Shown here: piece by piece, positions 5,988 through 14,405 of the stretch
Layout of the letters: every line of letters begins with the position of its first letter
Numbering within the stretch: the stretch's first letter is position 1
NCBI GenBank assembly: GCA_007135635.1
Contig: SLIO01000059.1
Location: 1-14,887 of the forward strand
Length of the DNA stretch: 14,887 nucleotides
DNA from: Methylomicrobium sp.
GTDB lineage: Bacteria > Pseudomonadota > Gammaproteobacteria > Methylococcales > Methylomonadaceae
Direction of reading: 5' to 3'
The notes under the pieces: model-generated
Databases searched by the model: none
Told to the model about the DNA's origin: nothing
Seen by the model: only the letters and a program-made list of their open reading frames with translations
Translations under genes and position numbers: made by a program

Positions 5988-7901
5988 TCACTGCTCGTTT
6001 TGAAAAAAAGCCCGGACATCCTCGATATGCCGGGTTCGCCGCATCGGCGGCACGCTGTCGAGAAACATCTGCCCATAGGCGCGTTTTAACAGCCGCGGAT
6101 CGCAAACCAACAGCACGCCGCGATCGCTGACATCGCGAATCAAACGGCCGACGCCTTGTCTCAACGCGATCACCGCTGCCGGAATCTGGTATTCGAAAAA
6201 CGGATTCAAACCTTGCCGCTCCATCGCGCCGAGACGGGCCTTCAATACCGGATCGCTCGGCGAGGCAAACGGCAATTTGTCGATAATTACGCAAGACAAG
6301 GCCTCACCGCGCACATCGACGCCTTCCCAGAAACTGGCGGTGCCCAGCAAAATCGCATTACCGGCCCGTTTGAACTCATCCAACAAGATCGATTTCGGCC
6401 GACTGCCCTGCACCAACAGCGGATATTTGATTTTATGCCTGAGCAACAACTCCGCTTCCTTCAAGGCGCGATGACTCGTAAACAGAAAAAACGCCCGCCC
6501 CCGACTGGCTTCAAGCACCGGCAACGCAAACTCGACGATCGTGCGCGTAAAATTCGGATCGGAAGGTTTAGGCAGCCCCTTCGGATGATAAAACAGCGAC
6601 TGTTCGGCATAATCGAACGGACTTTCCCAACTGACGCCCTCGGCATTCGCAAGACCTAGACTTTTCGCGAAATGCTCGAATTTATTCGCAACACTCAACG
6701 TCGCCGAGGTAAATATCCAAGTCGCCTTATGCTGCTGCATAAAGGCACGGAATTCGGAGGCAATGTCGATAGGCGTCCGGCTGAGCGTGAAGGTCTTTTT
6801 ATGGATTTCGTACCAGCGTATCCATTTATCGTCGTTCTCGTCGAGAATGGCTCGTAGTTGATGACCCAGTTCCTCGGCGCGTTTGTAACAGGATTCCAGC
6901 CCTTTGGTCTTAACCGACGCCAATTCCAATTGCACGGTCAGACGCTGAAGCTGTTCCTGCAATTCGGAAAGGCCTGCGGAAATTTTCGGATGCGTCTCGA
7001 TTTCGCGCCACTCGCCTCTTTTTAGCTCGATGCCAAATGCCAAGCGCAAATCCTTAATCTCATGCTCCAGATCGTCGCAGGCGGTGCGTAACTCGGGTAG
7101 ATCGGTCGCATCCTTAAAATACTCAACCAAGGCATCTTTCGCCAAATCGCTCAATTGCCGGGCGCCAACCGTAATACCCAAAAAGTTAGAAGCGGTATCG
7201 GCCAATTGATGCGCTTCGTCGATGATCACGATTTCGGCATCGGGCAGCAACTCGCCGAAGCCGATCTCGCGAATCGACCAATCCGCGCACAACAAATGGT
7301 GATTGATCACCAGTACATCGGCTTCCTGGGCTTTTTTACGCGCCTTGACCAAAAAACAGTTCTCGTAGTCGGGACAGTCCTGGCCGAGACAATTATCGGC
7401 GGTCGAAGTCGCTTGAAACCACACCGGATCGCTTTCCGGCACGTCCGGCATTTCGGCGACATCGCCCGATTTCGTTCGGTTGGACCACGATTTGATTTTA
7501 GTTAACGACACCGCATCATCTTTACTGAACCCTAAGGTCGAATTGAGTGAGTTGCCGAGCCGGTAAATACACAGATAATTGCTACGGCCTTTCAGCAAAG
7601 CGGCCGCGAACGGGACGCTCATCGCTTTGCGAATGACAGGAATGTCGTTGTTGAACAATTGATCTTGAAGGTTTTTGGTGCCGGTCGAAACGATCGCTTT
7701 GCGACCGGACAAAATCGCAGGTACTAAATAAGCGAAAGTTTTTCCGGTGCCGGTGCCGGCTTCGGCGATCAAATGGCGCTCTTGCTCGATCGCATCGCTG
7801 ACCGCACAAGCCATTTCAACCTGCGCCGCGCGCGGCAAATAGCCAGGAATAACCTTCGATAGCGGCCCGCCGCTGGCAAAAAACGCTTCCAATTCGCTCA
7901 C
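5988..7901 (-). CDS. yoaA: YoaA-type ATP-dependent DNA helicase (DinG/XPD family, Fe-S)
   Basis: A superfamily 2 helicase of the XPD/Rad3/DinG group; E. coli YoaA acts with the clamp-loader subunit HolC (chi) in repair of blocked replication forks. At 637 residues it is close to E. coli YoaA and shorter than DinG. Walker A AEAGTGTGKT is at 46-55, and the Fe-S cluster cysteines are Cys111, Cys171, Cys176 and Cys182 (pattern C-x59-C-x4-C-x5-C). VINHHLL is at 198-204, Walker B IIDEAH at 226-231, SATL within the second helicase lobe, LLGTASFWEGVDV for motif V and QGVGRLIR for motif VI, so all motors and ligands look intact. The start is GTG, 9 nt after the lpxD stop, without a strong ribosome binding site, so coupling to lpxD is likely. 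The downstream neighbour tsaB is shared with E. coli, supporting YoaA over DinG. Confidence 0.95.
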   Translation of the reverse strand: MSELEAFFASGGPLSKVIPGYLPRAAQVEMACAVSDAIEQERHLIAEAGTGTGKTFAYLVPAILSGRKAIVSTGTKNLQDQLFNNDIPVIRKAMSVPFAAALLKGRSNYLCIYRLGNSLNSTLGFSKDDAVSLTKIKSWSNRTKSGDVAEMPDVPESDPVWFQATSTADNCLGQDCPDYENCFLVKARKKAQEADVLVINHHLLCADWSIREIGFGELLPDAEIVIIDEAHQLADTASNFLGITVGARQLSDLAKDALVEYFKDATDLPELRTACDDLEHEIKDLRLAFGIELKRGEWREIETHPKISAGLSELQEQLQRLTVQLELASVKTKGLESCYKRAEELGHQLRAILDENDDKWIRWYEIHKKTFTLSRTPIDIASEFRAFMQQHKATWIFTSATLSVANKFEHFAKSLGLANAEGVSWESPFDYAEQSLFYHPKGLPKPSDPNFTRTIVEFALPVLEASRGRAFFLFTSHRALKEAELLLRHKIKYPLLVQGSRPKSILLDEFKRAGNAILLGTASFWEGVDVRGEALSCVIIDKLPFASPSDPVLKARLGAMERQGLNPFFEYQIPAAVIALRQGVGRLIRDVSDRGVLLVCDPRLLKRAYGQMFLDSVPPMRRTRHIEDVRAFFQNEQ

Positions 7902-7910
7902 TCGCTTGCT

Positions 7911-8945
7911 TTATTGTTCAAGTTTGCCGAGCCTGATTTCGATATCCTTAATTTTTTTCAGCAATCCCGGCAATTTAGTCAATGCAGCCAGCTCTTTCCA
8001 AGCCACTTTTCTATCTTTCGCGGGGCTACCAAAAACCTGCATAGCCGGTGCAATATCGCTCGAGACGCCGGAACGCGCCATCACGACCGCGTGATGACCG
8101 ATTTTGACATGATCGGCGATACCCGCACTGCCGGCCAGAATCGCATTGTCTCCGATCGTGCACGATCCCGAAATACCGGTTTGTCCGCAGATGATCACAT
8201 TATTACCGATCGAGTTGTTATGGCCGATTTGCACCAGATTATCGATCTTCGACCCCGAACCGATCACGGTAGAACCTAATGTGCCCCGGTCGATGCAGGT
8301 ATTCGCGCCGATTTCGACATCGTCCTCGATAATGATATTGCCGACATGCGGCACTTTAATATGTTGTTCATTGCGCTGTTTATAACCGAAGCCGTCCGCG
8401 CCGATCACGGCACCGGCATGAATTACGACATTGTTGCCGATACGAGTGTGATCGTAAATCACGGCATTCGGGTGAATACGGCAATTCGTGCCAAGCATGA
8501 CATCATTGCCGATATAGGCACCGTTAAGGATCTCACAACCCTCTCCGATCAAACAACCTTCGCCCACACTGACAAACGGCGCAATATAAACGTTTTGAGC
8601 AATCATTGCCGAATCGGCTATACAGGCATTCTCCGAAACCTTTTTCGGAAACTCCATCGACGGGTAAAGCAAGCCAATGGCTTTGATAAAACTGATCTCG
8701 GGATCTTTGCAGACCAGCAATGCCATTTGCTCCGGCGGTTCTTCGCGAAGTGTTTCGCGTTTGATAAAACAAGCGACCGCCTGGGAATTCGACAAATATT
8801 GCACATATTTGGGATCGTTCAGGATAGTAATTTGTCCAGCAGCAGCCGATTTGATATCGGCCGCCGAAGTAATCGAACAATGCTTATCTCCGCCGACAAT
8901 TTCCGCATCACATTGCCTGGCCAACTCTTCTAGGATTAACGTCAT
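7911..8945 (-). CDS. lpxD: UDP-3-O-acylglucosamine N-acyltransferase LpxD
   Basis: LpxD adds the second 3-hydroxyacyl chain, at the amino group, from acyl-ACP in the third step of lipid A synthesis. The 344-residue protein has the N-terminal uridine-binding domain (about 1-100, with [16 protein letters not shown] at 27-42), a left-handed beta helix of hexapeptide repeats (about 105-290; examples IGEGCE, IGNNVV, IGANTC, IGDNAI), and a C-terminal helix. The catalytic His is His242 in the QIGHN motif, next to GADGFGYK at 182-189, which is conserved in LpxD. The usual partners lpxA, fabZ and bamA are absent; here it heads a run with yoaA. It may be the only lpxD, relocated, or a second copy beside one in the lpx cluster, which the window cannot show. 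The heptamer repeats just upstream occupy the expected promoter region. Confidence 0.93.
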   Translation of the reverse strand: MTLILEELARQCDAEIVGGDKHCSITSAADIKSAAAGQITILNDPKYVQYLSNSQAVACFIKRETLREEPPEQMALLVCKDPEISFIKAIGLLYPSMEFPKKVSENACIADSAMIAQNVYIAPFVSVGEGCLIGEGCEILNGAYIGNDVMLGTNCRIHPNAVIYDHTRIGNNVVIHAGAVIGADGFGYKQRNEQHIKVPHVGNIIIEDDVEIGANTCIDRGTLGSTVIGSGSKIDNLVQIGHNNSIGNNVIICGQTGISGSCTIGDNAILAGSAGIADHVKIGHHAVVMARSGVSSDIAPAMQVFGSPAKDRKVAWKELAALTKLPGLLKKIKDIEIRLGKLEQ

Positions 8946-8953
8946 AAATATTT

Positions 8954-9076
8954 AAGGTTCAAGGTTCAAGGTTCAAGGGTTAAGGTTAAAGGTTTAAGGT
9001 TTAAGGTTCAAGGTTCAAGATTCAAGGTGAGTTAATTCCTTGCCCCTTTCACCTTAAACCTTTCACCTTCCACCTT
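8954..9076. repeat. Two-armed heptamer array (AAGGTTC / inverted)
   Basis: Eleven consecutive 7-base units of the form AAGGTTC, with variants AAGGTTT, AAGGTTA, AAGGGTT, AAGATTC and AAGGTGA, fill 8954-9030. After a 4-base spacer, six units in the opposite orientation (TCACCTT, AAACCTT, CCACCTT and relatives) fill 9035-9076. An exact 13-bp inverted match, 8988-9000 against 9051-9063, joins the arms, so the whole may form a cruciform. It lies between the divergent start regions of lpxD and fusA2. The unit number could vary between strains; degenerate units suggest it is old. Confidence 0.85.
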
Positions 9077-9132
9077 TTTTCCTTAAGTAAATATTTTCAT
9101 TCTGTGTTTGACATTATTTTAGGTTAGAATAG

Positions 9133-9280
9133 CCAGTTTTTTGAAACTGGATGAGAAAAAGACTACGCCGGAACTTTCGGATTCTCATCAGTACCCGGCT
9201 TCGGCTTGCTGTGATATCCGTATTCCATGGCCATTCGTTGCAGGGAAAAGCCTACTTTCAGGACAACATCTTGGGAGTCC
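9133..9280 (+). promoter_or_regulatory. Potentially structured 5' leader of fusA2
   Basis: Consecutive exact hairpins lie upstream of fusA2: CCAGTTT/AAACTGG at 9133-9139/9144-9150, then GATGAGAA/TTCTCATC at 9150-9157/9182-9189 enclosing CCGGA/TTCGG at 9168-9172/9176-9180, and a weaker GGAC/GTCC at 9261-9264/9277-9280. About 190 nt separate the A/T-rich upstream segment from the start codon. I recognise no known riboswitch class. It could be an attenuator or a protein-binding leader, as translation-factor genes often have regulated leaders; that is inference. Confidence 0.35.
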
Positions 9281-9321
9281 GTCGAAAAAAATTTTAATGC
9301 CTTAACCTTTAGAGTAACAAC

Positions 9322-11406
9322 ATGACAGACCTATCGCATTACAGAAACATCGGCATCTTCGCTCACGTCGATGCTGGCAAAACCACGACTACCGAGCGTA
9401 TTTTAAAACTCACCGGAAAAATCCATAAACTAGGCGAAGTTCACGAAGGTGAATCGACGATGGACTTCATGGATCAGGAAGCCGAGCGCGGCATCACGAT
9501 TCAATCCGCGGCAACCACTTGTTTCTGGAAAGACCACCGTTTCAACATCATCGACACACCCGGTCACGTTGACTTCACCATTGAAGTTTACCGCTCGCTG
9601 AAGGTTCTCGACGGCGGTGTCGGCGTTTTCTGCGGTTCCGGCGGCGTAGAGCCTCAATCGGAAACCAACTGGCGTTATGCGAATGATTCTAAGGTTGCCC
9701 GTGTCATTTATGTCAACAAACTGGACCGAATCGGCGCCGATTTCTACCGCGTCGTCAAACAGGTTGAAAAAGTTTTAGGTGCAAATCCCATCGTCATGAC
9801 ACTGCCGATCGGAACCGAAGACCAGTTTGTTGGCGTTGTCGACCTGTTGACCGAAAAAGCTTGGGTCTGGGATAACTCCGGCGATCCGATGAATTACGAA
9901 ATTCAAGACATTCCTGCCGACATGCTCGAAGACGTCAAACAATGGCGTGCGGAATTGATCGAAAAAGCGGTCGAGCAAGACGATGACGTCATGGAAAAAT
10001 ATCTCGAAGGCGAAGAGCCCGATATCGACACACTGAAACGCTGCATCCGCAAAGGCACGATCGAACTGAAACTATTCCCGACGTATTGCGGATCATCGTT
10101 CAAAAACAAAGGCGTGCAATTGGTTCTGGATGCGGTTGTCGACTATCTGCCAAGCCCTACCGAAGTTAACCCACAACCTGAAGTTGACCTGGAAGGCAAC
10201 GAAACCGGTAATTTTGCTATCGTCGATCCAAAACGTCCTCTGCGTGCATTGGCGTTCAAAATCATGGACGACCGTTATGGCGCATTGACGTTCATACGCA
10301 TTTATTCAGGCCAATTGGGGAAAGGCACGAATGTGCTGAACACCTATACCGGAAAAACCGAACGTATCGGCCGTATCGTCGAAATGCATGCCAACTCGCG
10401 CGAAGAAGTTGAATCTGCGCAAGCCGGAGATATCGTCGCGGTATTGGGCATGAAAAACGTCCAAACCGGACATACTTTGTGCGATCCGAAAGATCCGGCT
10501 ACATTAGAGCCAATGGTATTCCCCGATCCGGTTATCTCAATGGCGGTCGCACCGAAAGACAAAGGCGCGTCCGAAAAATTGGGCGTTGCGCTGGGCAAAA
10601 TGATTCAAGAAGATCCATCATTCCGCGTCGAAACCGATATTGACAGCGGCGAAACGATCCTGAAAGGCATGGGCGAACTGCATCTCGATATCAAGGTCGA
10701 CATTCTACGTAGAACGCACGGCGTTGATGTCATCGTCGGCAAGCCGCAAGTGGCCTACCGCGAAACTATCACACAACGCGTCGAAGACAGCTATACGCAT
10801 AAAAAGCAATCGGGCGGTTCCGGTCAATACGGTAAAATCGACTATTTCATCGAACCGGGCGAACCGGGCAGCGGCTTCGTTTTCGAATCGAAAGTTGTCG
10901 GCGGCAACGTACCGAAAGAATACTGGCCTGCCATTCAAAAAGGTTTTGAATTGAGCATGGTCAAAGGCGTACTGGCCGGCTACCCTTGCTTGGACTTCAA
11001 AGTCACACTGGTCGACGGTGCCTTCCATGCGGTTGACTCATCGGCAATTGCGTTCGAAATCGCCGCTAAAGCCGCTTATCGTCAATCGATTCCGAAAGCC
11101 GGCCCGCAGTTGATCGAACCGATCATGAAAATCGACGTCTTTACACCGGAAGACCATGTCGGTGATGTGATCGGCGACTTGAACCGCCGCCGCGGTATGA
11201 TCAAATCACAAGAAGCCGGCGTAACAGGCGTGCGCATCAAAGCAGAAGCCCCTTTAAGCGAAATGTTCGGTTATATCGGCGACTTGCGTACGATGACTTC
11301 AGGTCGCGGACAATTCTCAATGGAATTCTCGCACTACCTGCCGTGCCCGAAAAACGTAGCAGACGACGTCATTAAGGAAACTCTAGAGCGCAACGCGAAA
11401 AAGTAA
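9322..11406 (+). CDS. fusA2: Elongation factor G, EF-G2 type
   Basis: A ribosomal translocase-family GTPase of 694 residues with all five EF-G domains. GTPase motifs: AHVDAGKT at 14-21 (G1), RGIT at 56-59 (G2), DTPGH at 78-82 (G3), NKLD at 132-135 (G4, instead of the usual NKMD) and a G5 segment [26 protein letters not shown] (106-122) and the opening [20 protein letters not shown] match the second EF-G of vibrios and pseudomonads more than canonical FusA, whose motif reads AVGGVQPQSETVWR. Domain IV carries the Gly-rich [13 protein letters not shown]. In species with two EF-Gs, translocation and ribosome recycling can be split between the copies; which role this one has cannot be read from sequence. 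It is monocistronic, not in the rpsL-rpsG-fusA-tuf operon, has its own leader and ends at a strong terminator. Only a weak ribosome binding site is seen. Confidence 0.93.
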   Translation: MTDLSHYRNIGIFAHVDAGKTTTTERILKLTGKIHKLGEVHEGESTMDFMDQEAERGITIQSAATTCFWKDHRFNIIDTPGHVDFTIEVYRSLKVLDGGVGVFCGSGGVEPQSETNWRYANDSKVARVIYVNKLDRIGADFYRVVKQVEKVLGANPIVMTLPIGTEDQFVGVVDLLTEKAWVWDNSGDPMNYEIQDIPADMLEDVKQWRAELIEKAVEQDDDVMEKYLEGEEPDIDTLKRCIRKGTIELKLFPTYCGSSFKNKGVQLVLDAVVDYLPSPTEVNPQPEVDLEGNETGNFAIVDPKRPLRALAFKIMDDRYGALTFIRIYSGQLGKGTNVLNTYTGKTERIGRIVEMHANSREEVESAQAGDIVAVLGMKNVQTGHTLCDPKDPATLEPMVFPDPVISMAVAPKDKGASEKLGVALGKMIQEDPSFRVETDIDSGETILKGMGELHLDIKVDILRRTHGVDVIVGKPQVAYRETITQRVEDSYTHKKQSGGSGQYGKIDYFIEPGEPGSGFVFESKVVGGNVPKEYWPAIQKGFELSMVKGVLAGYPCLDFKVTLVDGAFHAVDSSAIAFEIAAKAAYRQSIPKAGPQLIEPIMKIDVFTPEDHVGDVIGDLNRRRGMIKSQEAGVTGVRIKAEAPLSEMFGYIGDLRTMTSGRGQFSMEFSHYLPCPKNVADDVIKETLERNAKK

Positions 11407-11476
11407 GCTTCCTTATATCTTAGGGTCGTGCATTTTATAACTTTCGCAACTTATTTCATACGCGTTCATTAAAGAC

Positions 11477-11508
11477 TGCCGGACGAGCCATTCGTCCGGC
11501 AATTTTTT
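11477..11508 (+). terminator. Rho-independent terminator of fusA2
   Basis: GCCGGACGA (11478-11486) pairs perfectly with TCGTCCGGC (11492-11500) across a 5-base loop, followed by AATTTTTT. The stem is G/C-rich and the T tract immediate. It lies about 70 bp after the fusA2 stop and separates fusA2 from the QEGLA-motif gene. Confidence 0.92.
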
Positions 11509-11620
11509 AGTCTCTTTTCCTGCTATCGTATTCATTTCCGGCAGCTTCAGCCGATAATCTTTTGCTCTTCGATCAGAATATCAGTAAGCTCGGCATTATT
11601 GCTCTTTCAGGAACACAGCC

Positions 11621-12952
11621 GTGGCTCATTCATCCTATCGGGAACGCCTGCTGGCACTTTCCAACCGCCTGATTCAAATTCAAAAACCGATTCAAATTCT
11701 TGATTCAATTAAATGGCCACGTAACTTTCGTGAGCAATTTTTCGCCGGAGGCTCTAACTTTCTCCCGCCCGCCAATCGAGAGTTCTATCAACATCAAGCA
11801 CCGAGTTTCGACGCAGACAGTGTATACGACTCGCTGAAAGACTTAAATCGAGACATTACCAAAAAGCTAGGCCATAATGACTCGCTCGGCTCGATTCTGC
11901 AAGATACGGTTAGCCAATACATCCGCGTTATCGATTTATTGCGTAGCCGCGGTACCCCCGATTTTTTAATCCATAGCCAAGCACTGTATGGCTCGGCGCG
12001 CGATCATTTGCTCCGCGATAATAAAACGCTTTTAGAACTCGGCGAACGATTGTGCGTCATTTTTTCGCTGCCCGGCGCCAAACATCTTAACCGCGCTCAC
12101 CCAAAAGAAATAAATGCCGAAACTGCAGTAGTGTCCCTCAGACAACGCTTGTCAAGCCATTTCGGTGACGGTGCCTTGAGCGTCGTTTTGAGTGACGGCA
12201 TCGTTTCCGACGCGTCGGCCGGCGGAGATAAAATCAAGATCAATAACAACGCTTGGTTCTCTGAACTTGATTTAAAAGTATTAGAAGTGCATGAAGGGTG
12301 GGTGCATGTCGGCACCACATTGAACGGAAGACTACAACCTTGGGCCACTTGGCTCAGCGTCGGTTCGCCACGTATTACCGCAACACAAGAAGGCTTGGCC
12401 GTTTTAATCGAAACACTGACCTTCAGTTCTTTTCCCGATCGCGCTCGACGTATCAGCGATCGAGTCATTGCAATCGACCTGGCCGAACAAGGCGCCGATT
12501 TCATCGAAGTTTACCGTTACTTCCTGGAACGAGACGTAAGTCCTCATGACAGTTACACGATCGCTCAGCGCGTGTTTCGCGGTGGTATCGTCGGAGGAGG
12601 CGCGTGCTTCACGAAAGACCTCTCCTACGTTCGGGGCTTTATCGAACTAGTCAACTTTATCCGCAGCGCAACGCTAGAAGGTGTCCCGGAAATTCTGCCA
12701 ATGCTGTTCGTCGGCAAGGTCACGTTGGATGACATTCCTATTCTTTATGAACACTACCTAGATGGCTTAATTGCCGGACCAAAGTACCTGCCCCCAATGT
12801 TTAGGGATCTCAATGGACTTTATGTCTGGTTCGGTTTTGCCTCGGGAATCGCGCAAATCAACATCGAAAATGTGCAGTCTCATTTCAGCCAGCTATTTCA
12901 AAATCTACCGCGAACGCCCGGTCAAGCGTCGGAAGATGCCGAAATCGATTAA
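11621..12952 (+). CDS. QEGLA-motif putative zinc metallopeptidase (DUF1704, MATCAP-like)
   Basis: The 443-residue soluble protein has no signal peptide or membrane segment. It carries the family-naming motif QEGLA at 256-260 and, 27 residues before it, HEGWVH (224-229), an HExxxH zinc-binding motif. A further conserved-looking block GGGACFTKDLSYVRGF is at 326-341. These fit the DUF1704 family, often labelled flavohemoglobin expression-modulating QEGLA motif protein. Its eukaryotic relatives (MATCAP, KIAA0895L) are metallopeptidases that remove C-terminal tyrosine from alpha-tubulin. By analogy His224 and His229 bind zinc, Glu225 is catalytic and Glu257 may be the third ligand; that is inference. 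The bacterial substrate is unknown. The start is GTG with AGGA about 8 nt upstream. The gene lies between the fusA2 terminator and mlaC, with no flavohemoglobin gene nearby, so it appears to be transcribed alone. Confidence 0.85.
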   Translation: MAHSSYRERLLALSNRLIQIQKPIQILDSIKWPRNFREQFFAGGSNFLPPANREFYQHQAPSFDADSVYDSLKDLNRDITKKLGHNDSLGSILQDTVSQYIRVIDLLRSRGTPDFLIHSQALYGSARDHLLRDNKTLLELGERLCVIFSLPGAKHLNRAHPKEINAETAVVSLRQRLSSHFGDGALSVVLSDGIVSDASAGGDKIKINNNAWFSELDLKVLEVHEGWVHVGTTLNGRLQPWATWLSVGSPRITATQEGLAVLIETLTFSSFPDRARRISDRVIAIDLAEQGADFIEVYRYFLERDVSPHDSYTIAQRVFRGGIVGGGACFTKDLSYVRGFIELVNFIRSATLEGVPEILPMLFVGKVTLDDIPILYEHYLDGLIAGPKYLPPMFRDLNGLYVWFGFASGIAQINIENVQSHFSQLFQNLPRTPGQASEDAEID

Positions 12953-12990
12953 AATTGAAATATGCCCTTTGCACATCAAATTTCGGCATC
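12935..12990 (+). repeat. Inverted repeat spanning the QEGLA-gene stop codon
   Basis: GATGCCGAAAT (12935-12945) is the exact complement of ATTTCGGCATC (12980-12990), with a 34-nt loop that contains the stop codon. No T tract follows. It may be a weak terminator or an mRNA 3'-end structure. Confidence 0.4.
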
Positions 12991-13026
12991 GACTGATGGA
13001 GGCACCGGGGTGCTCGGCGAAGCTTT

Positions 13027-13053
13027 ACGAAAACATGACCGTGCGAAGTATAA
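13027..13053 (+). repeat. Partial copy of the scpA-leader palindrome
   Basis: ACGAAAACATGACCG and the following TGCGAAGTATAA match 3761-3787, the right end of the 165-bp palindrome, at 23 of 27 positions. The other arm is not visible here. It lies about 110 bp upstream of the mlaC start, so it could be a decayed insertion of the same element. Confidence 0.45.
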
Positions 13054-13161
13054 AAAAACGAAATTTTCTCACTAAATCACGAAAGATTACGACCAATTTT
13101 CCTTGGCTTGCAATTCGTAATACTATAGCGCTTTAAATTGACTTTTTCCCGGAGACTTTTC

Positions 13162-13779
13162 ATGCACAAAAGGCGACAGCTGTCACGACTCTTTTTATTG
13201 TTTTGCTTGGTCACGACTTTTTACCCGATTAATGCCCTAGCTAACTTGAGCCCGCCTCAACAAATCATCCAAAACAGCGCCGACCGAATTAAACAGACAA
13301 TTGGTCAACCGGCCTATCGCAATGACTTCATCAAAGCCACCCATTTTGTTGACGATGTTATCGGCGAATTTGTTGATATGGAGAGAGTTGCGGTTTTGGT
13401 TTTAGGTCGGCATATTCGCCAAGCCACCCCAGCTCAAAGACAACAATTCGTAAAAGAATTTAGAACATTACTGGTACGAACCTATACTAAGGCATTTCAA
13501 GAATATACCGACTGGCACATTACTTTCTCACCCCAAATCAGCGGTGAAGACCCAAGCAGAACCATTGTCCGAACCACCGTTCATCAACCAGGACAGCAAC
13601 CCATCAATATTAACTATCGAATGATAAAAAACAGAAACGGCGAGTGGAAAGTTTTCGATATCCTAATCGAGGGCGTCAGTCTCGTCACTAATTACCGATC
13701 GACTTTCAACCGGGAAATAGCCCAAACGGGATCTATCGATGGCGTTATCAAAATGTTGGTCGACCGTAACAGACGCTAA
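13162..13779 (+). CDS. mlaC: MlaC/Ttg2D-type periplasmic phospholipid-binding protein
   Basis: A periplasmic lipid carrier; MlaC shuttles phospholipids between the MlaA-porin complex and the MlaFEDB transporter to keep the outer membrane asymmetric. The chosen ATG has GGAG 7 nt upstream; an in-frame TTG at 13138 has none. The product is 205 residues with a Sec signal peptide (basic MHKRR, hydrophobic core, Ala25-x-Ala27 before a likely cut at 27/28). The mature protein is typical of the family: VLVLGRHIRQATPAQRQQF, a YTKAFQEYTD segment, then VRTTVHQPGQQPININYRM and WKVFDILIEGVSLVTNYR, the strands lining the lipid pocket. The mlaFEDB genes are absent, so it is either a separated mlaC or a paralogue such as the hopanoid-associated HpnM, which shares this fold. 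The symbol is therefore provisional. Confidence 0.82.
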   Translation: MHKRRQLSRLFLLFCLVTTFYPINALANLSPPQQIIQNSADRIKQTIGQPAYRNDFIKATHFVDDVIGEFVDMERVAVLVLGRHIRQATPAQRQQFVKEFRTLLVRTYTKAFQEYTDWHITFSPQISGEDPSRTIVRTTVHQPGQQPININYRMIKNRNGEWKVFDILIEGVSLVTNYRSTFNREIAQTGSIDGVIKMLVDRNRR

Positions 13780-13871
13780 GTCCACTTAAGTAATGAGCCG
13801 ATCGAGAGGAAAACGGAACTAACGCCTTCTCTATTGGGCCTTTACTGTCGTGCTAAAAAAAGAAAAATGCC

Positions 13872-14396
13872 ATGCAACTAGCAATCACCGTACTTGGAAA
13901 ACGCCAATCTCAATACATCGAGCCTATCCTAGCCGCCGTTAGCCGGTGTAAATGTAGTGTCGCTGAAATACGGTCGACCGACTTGGCCGAATCCACAGCC
14001 GCCTATATACTGATCGAAGGTAATTGGAACCATATTGCTAAACTTGAAAATCTACTCGAAGCCCTACAAAAGCAATTAAAAATCCAAATACATAAAGCAC
14101 GACAAGAAAAAGCGGGGACACCCAAATCCGGCCTACCCTATACTCTGGAGGCGATGAGCCTGGATCAAAACGACATCATTCTTTCTATCGTAACCTTTCT
14201 GGCGGAACGTAACATCGCGATAGAGGAAATCAAAGGCTACCGTTACCCCGCCCCCTATATTCAAACACCGGTTTTTTCGACACAATTCATTATTATCATT
14301 CCATCGGAACAACGCTTGCTGCAACTTCGCGAAGATTTTCTCGAATTTTGCGATCAGCTGAATCTCGATGCCATTCTCGAACCCATAAAACGCTAA
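13872..14396 (+). CDS. gcvR: GcvR-like ACT-domain regulator
   Basis: The 174-residue protein has two ACT domains (about 1-75 and 92-174) and no DNA-binding domain. E. coli GcvR binds GcvA and, when glycine is low, represses the glycine-cleavage operon; glycine binding is thought to relieve this. The sequence begins MQLAITVLGKRQSQYIEPIL, the usual entry strand and helix of an ACT fold, and the second domain contains LDQNDIILSIVTFLAERNIA (97-116) and VFSTQFIIIIPSE (134-146). It lies 9 nt before bcp, matching the gcvR-bcp order of E. coli and pseudomonads, which supports the call. A purine-rich stretch precedes the ATG, but no clear ribosome binding site is seen. No gcvA or gcvTHP gene is nearby, so the controlled target here is inferred only. 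Confidence 0.87.
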   Translation: MQLAITVLGKRQSQYIEPILAAVSRCKCSVAEIRSTDLAESTAAYILIEGNWNHIAKLENLLEALQKQLKIQIHKARQEKAGTPKSGLPYTLEAMSLDQNDIILSIVTFLAERNIAIEEIKGYRYPAPYIQTPVFSTQFIIIIPSEQRLLQLREDFLEFCDQLNLDAILEPIKR

Positions 14397-14405
14397 CTGA
14401 TTATT

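Larger units (their letters stand above)
8946..9321. other. Divergent spacer between lpxD and fusA2
   Basis: This 376-bp stretch without a gene must hold promoters for both divergent genes. From left to right it contains the two-armed heptamer array (8954-9076), an A/T-rich segment with TTGACA at 9108-9113 and TAGAAT at 9125-9130, and a potentially structured fusA2 leader (9133-9280). The TTGACA and TAGAAT boxes are only 11 bp apart, too close for a normal sigma-70 promoter, so no promoter is called. A weak GAG lies about 8 nt before the fusA2 ATG. Confidence 0.6.

Noticed and set aside
8954..9076. CRISPR array
   Set aside because: The units are 7 bases in direct tandem without spacers, and no cas genes are near.
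9108..9130. TTGACA and TAGAAT boxes as the fusA2 promoter
   Set aside because: The hexamers are separated by only 11 bp, outside the 16-18 bp range, and no matching partner lies at a proper distance from either.
9133..9280. Known riboswitch or structural RNA in the fusA2 leader
   Set aside because: I could not recognise conserved cores of common riboswitch classes, SRP RNA or tRNA; only generic stems are visible.
13138..13161. TTG start for mlaC at 13138
   Set aside because: The ATG at 13162 has GGAG 7 nt upstream and begins a normal signal peptide; the TTG has no ribosome binding site.
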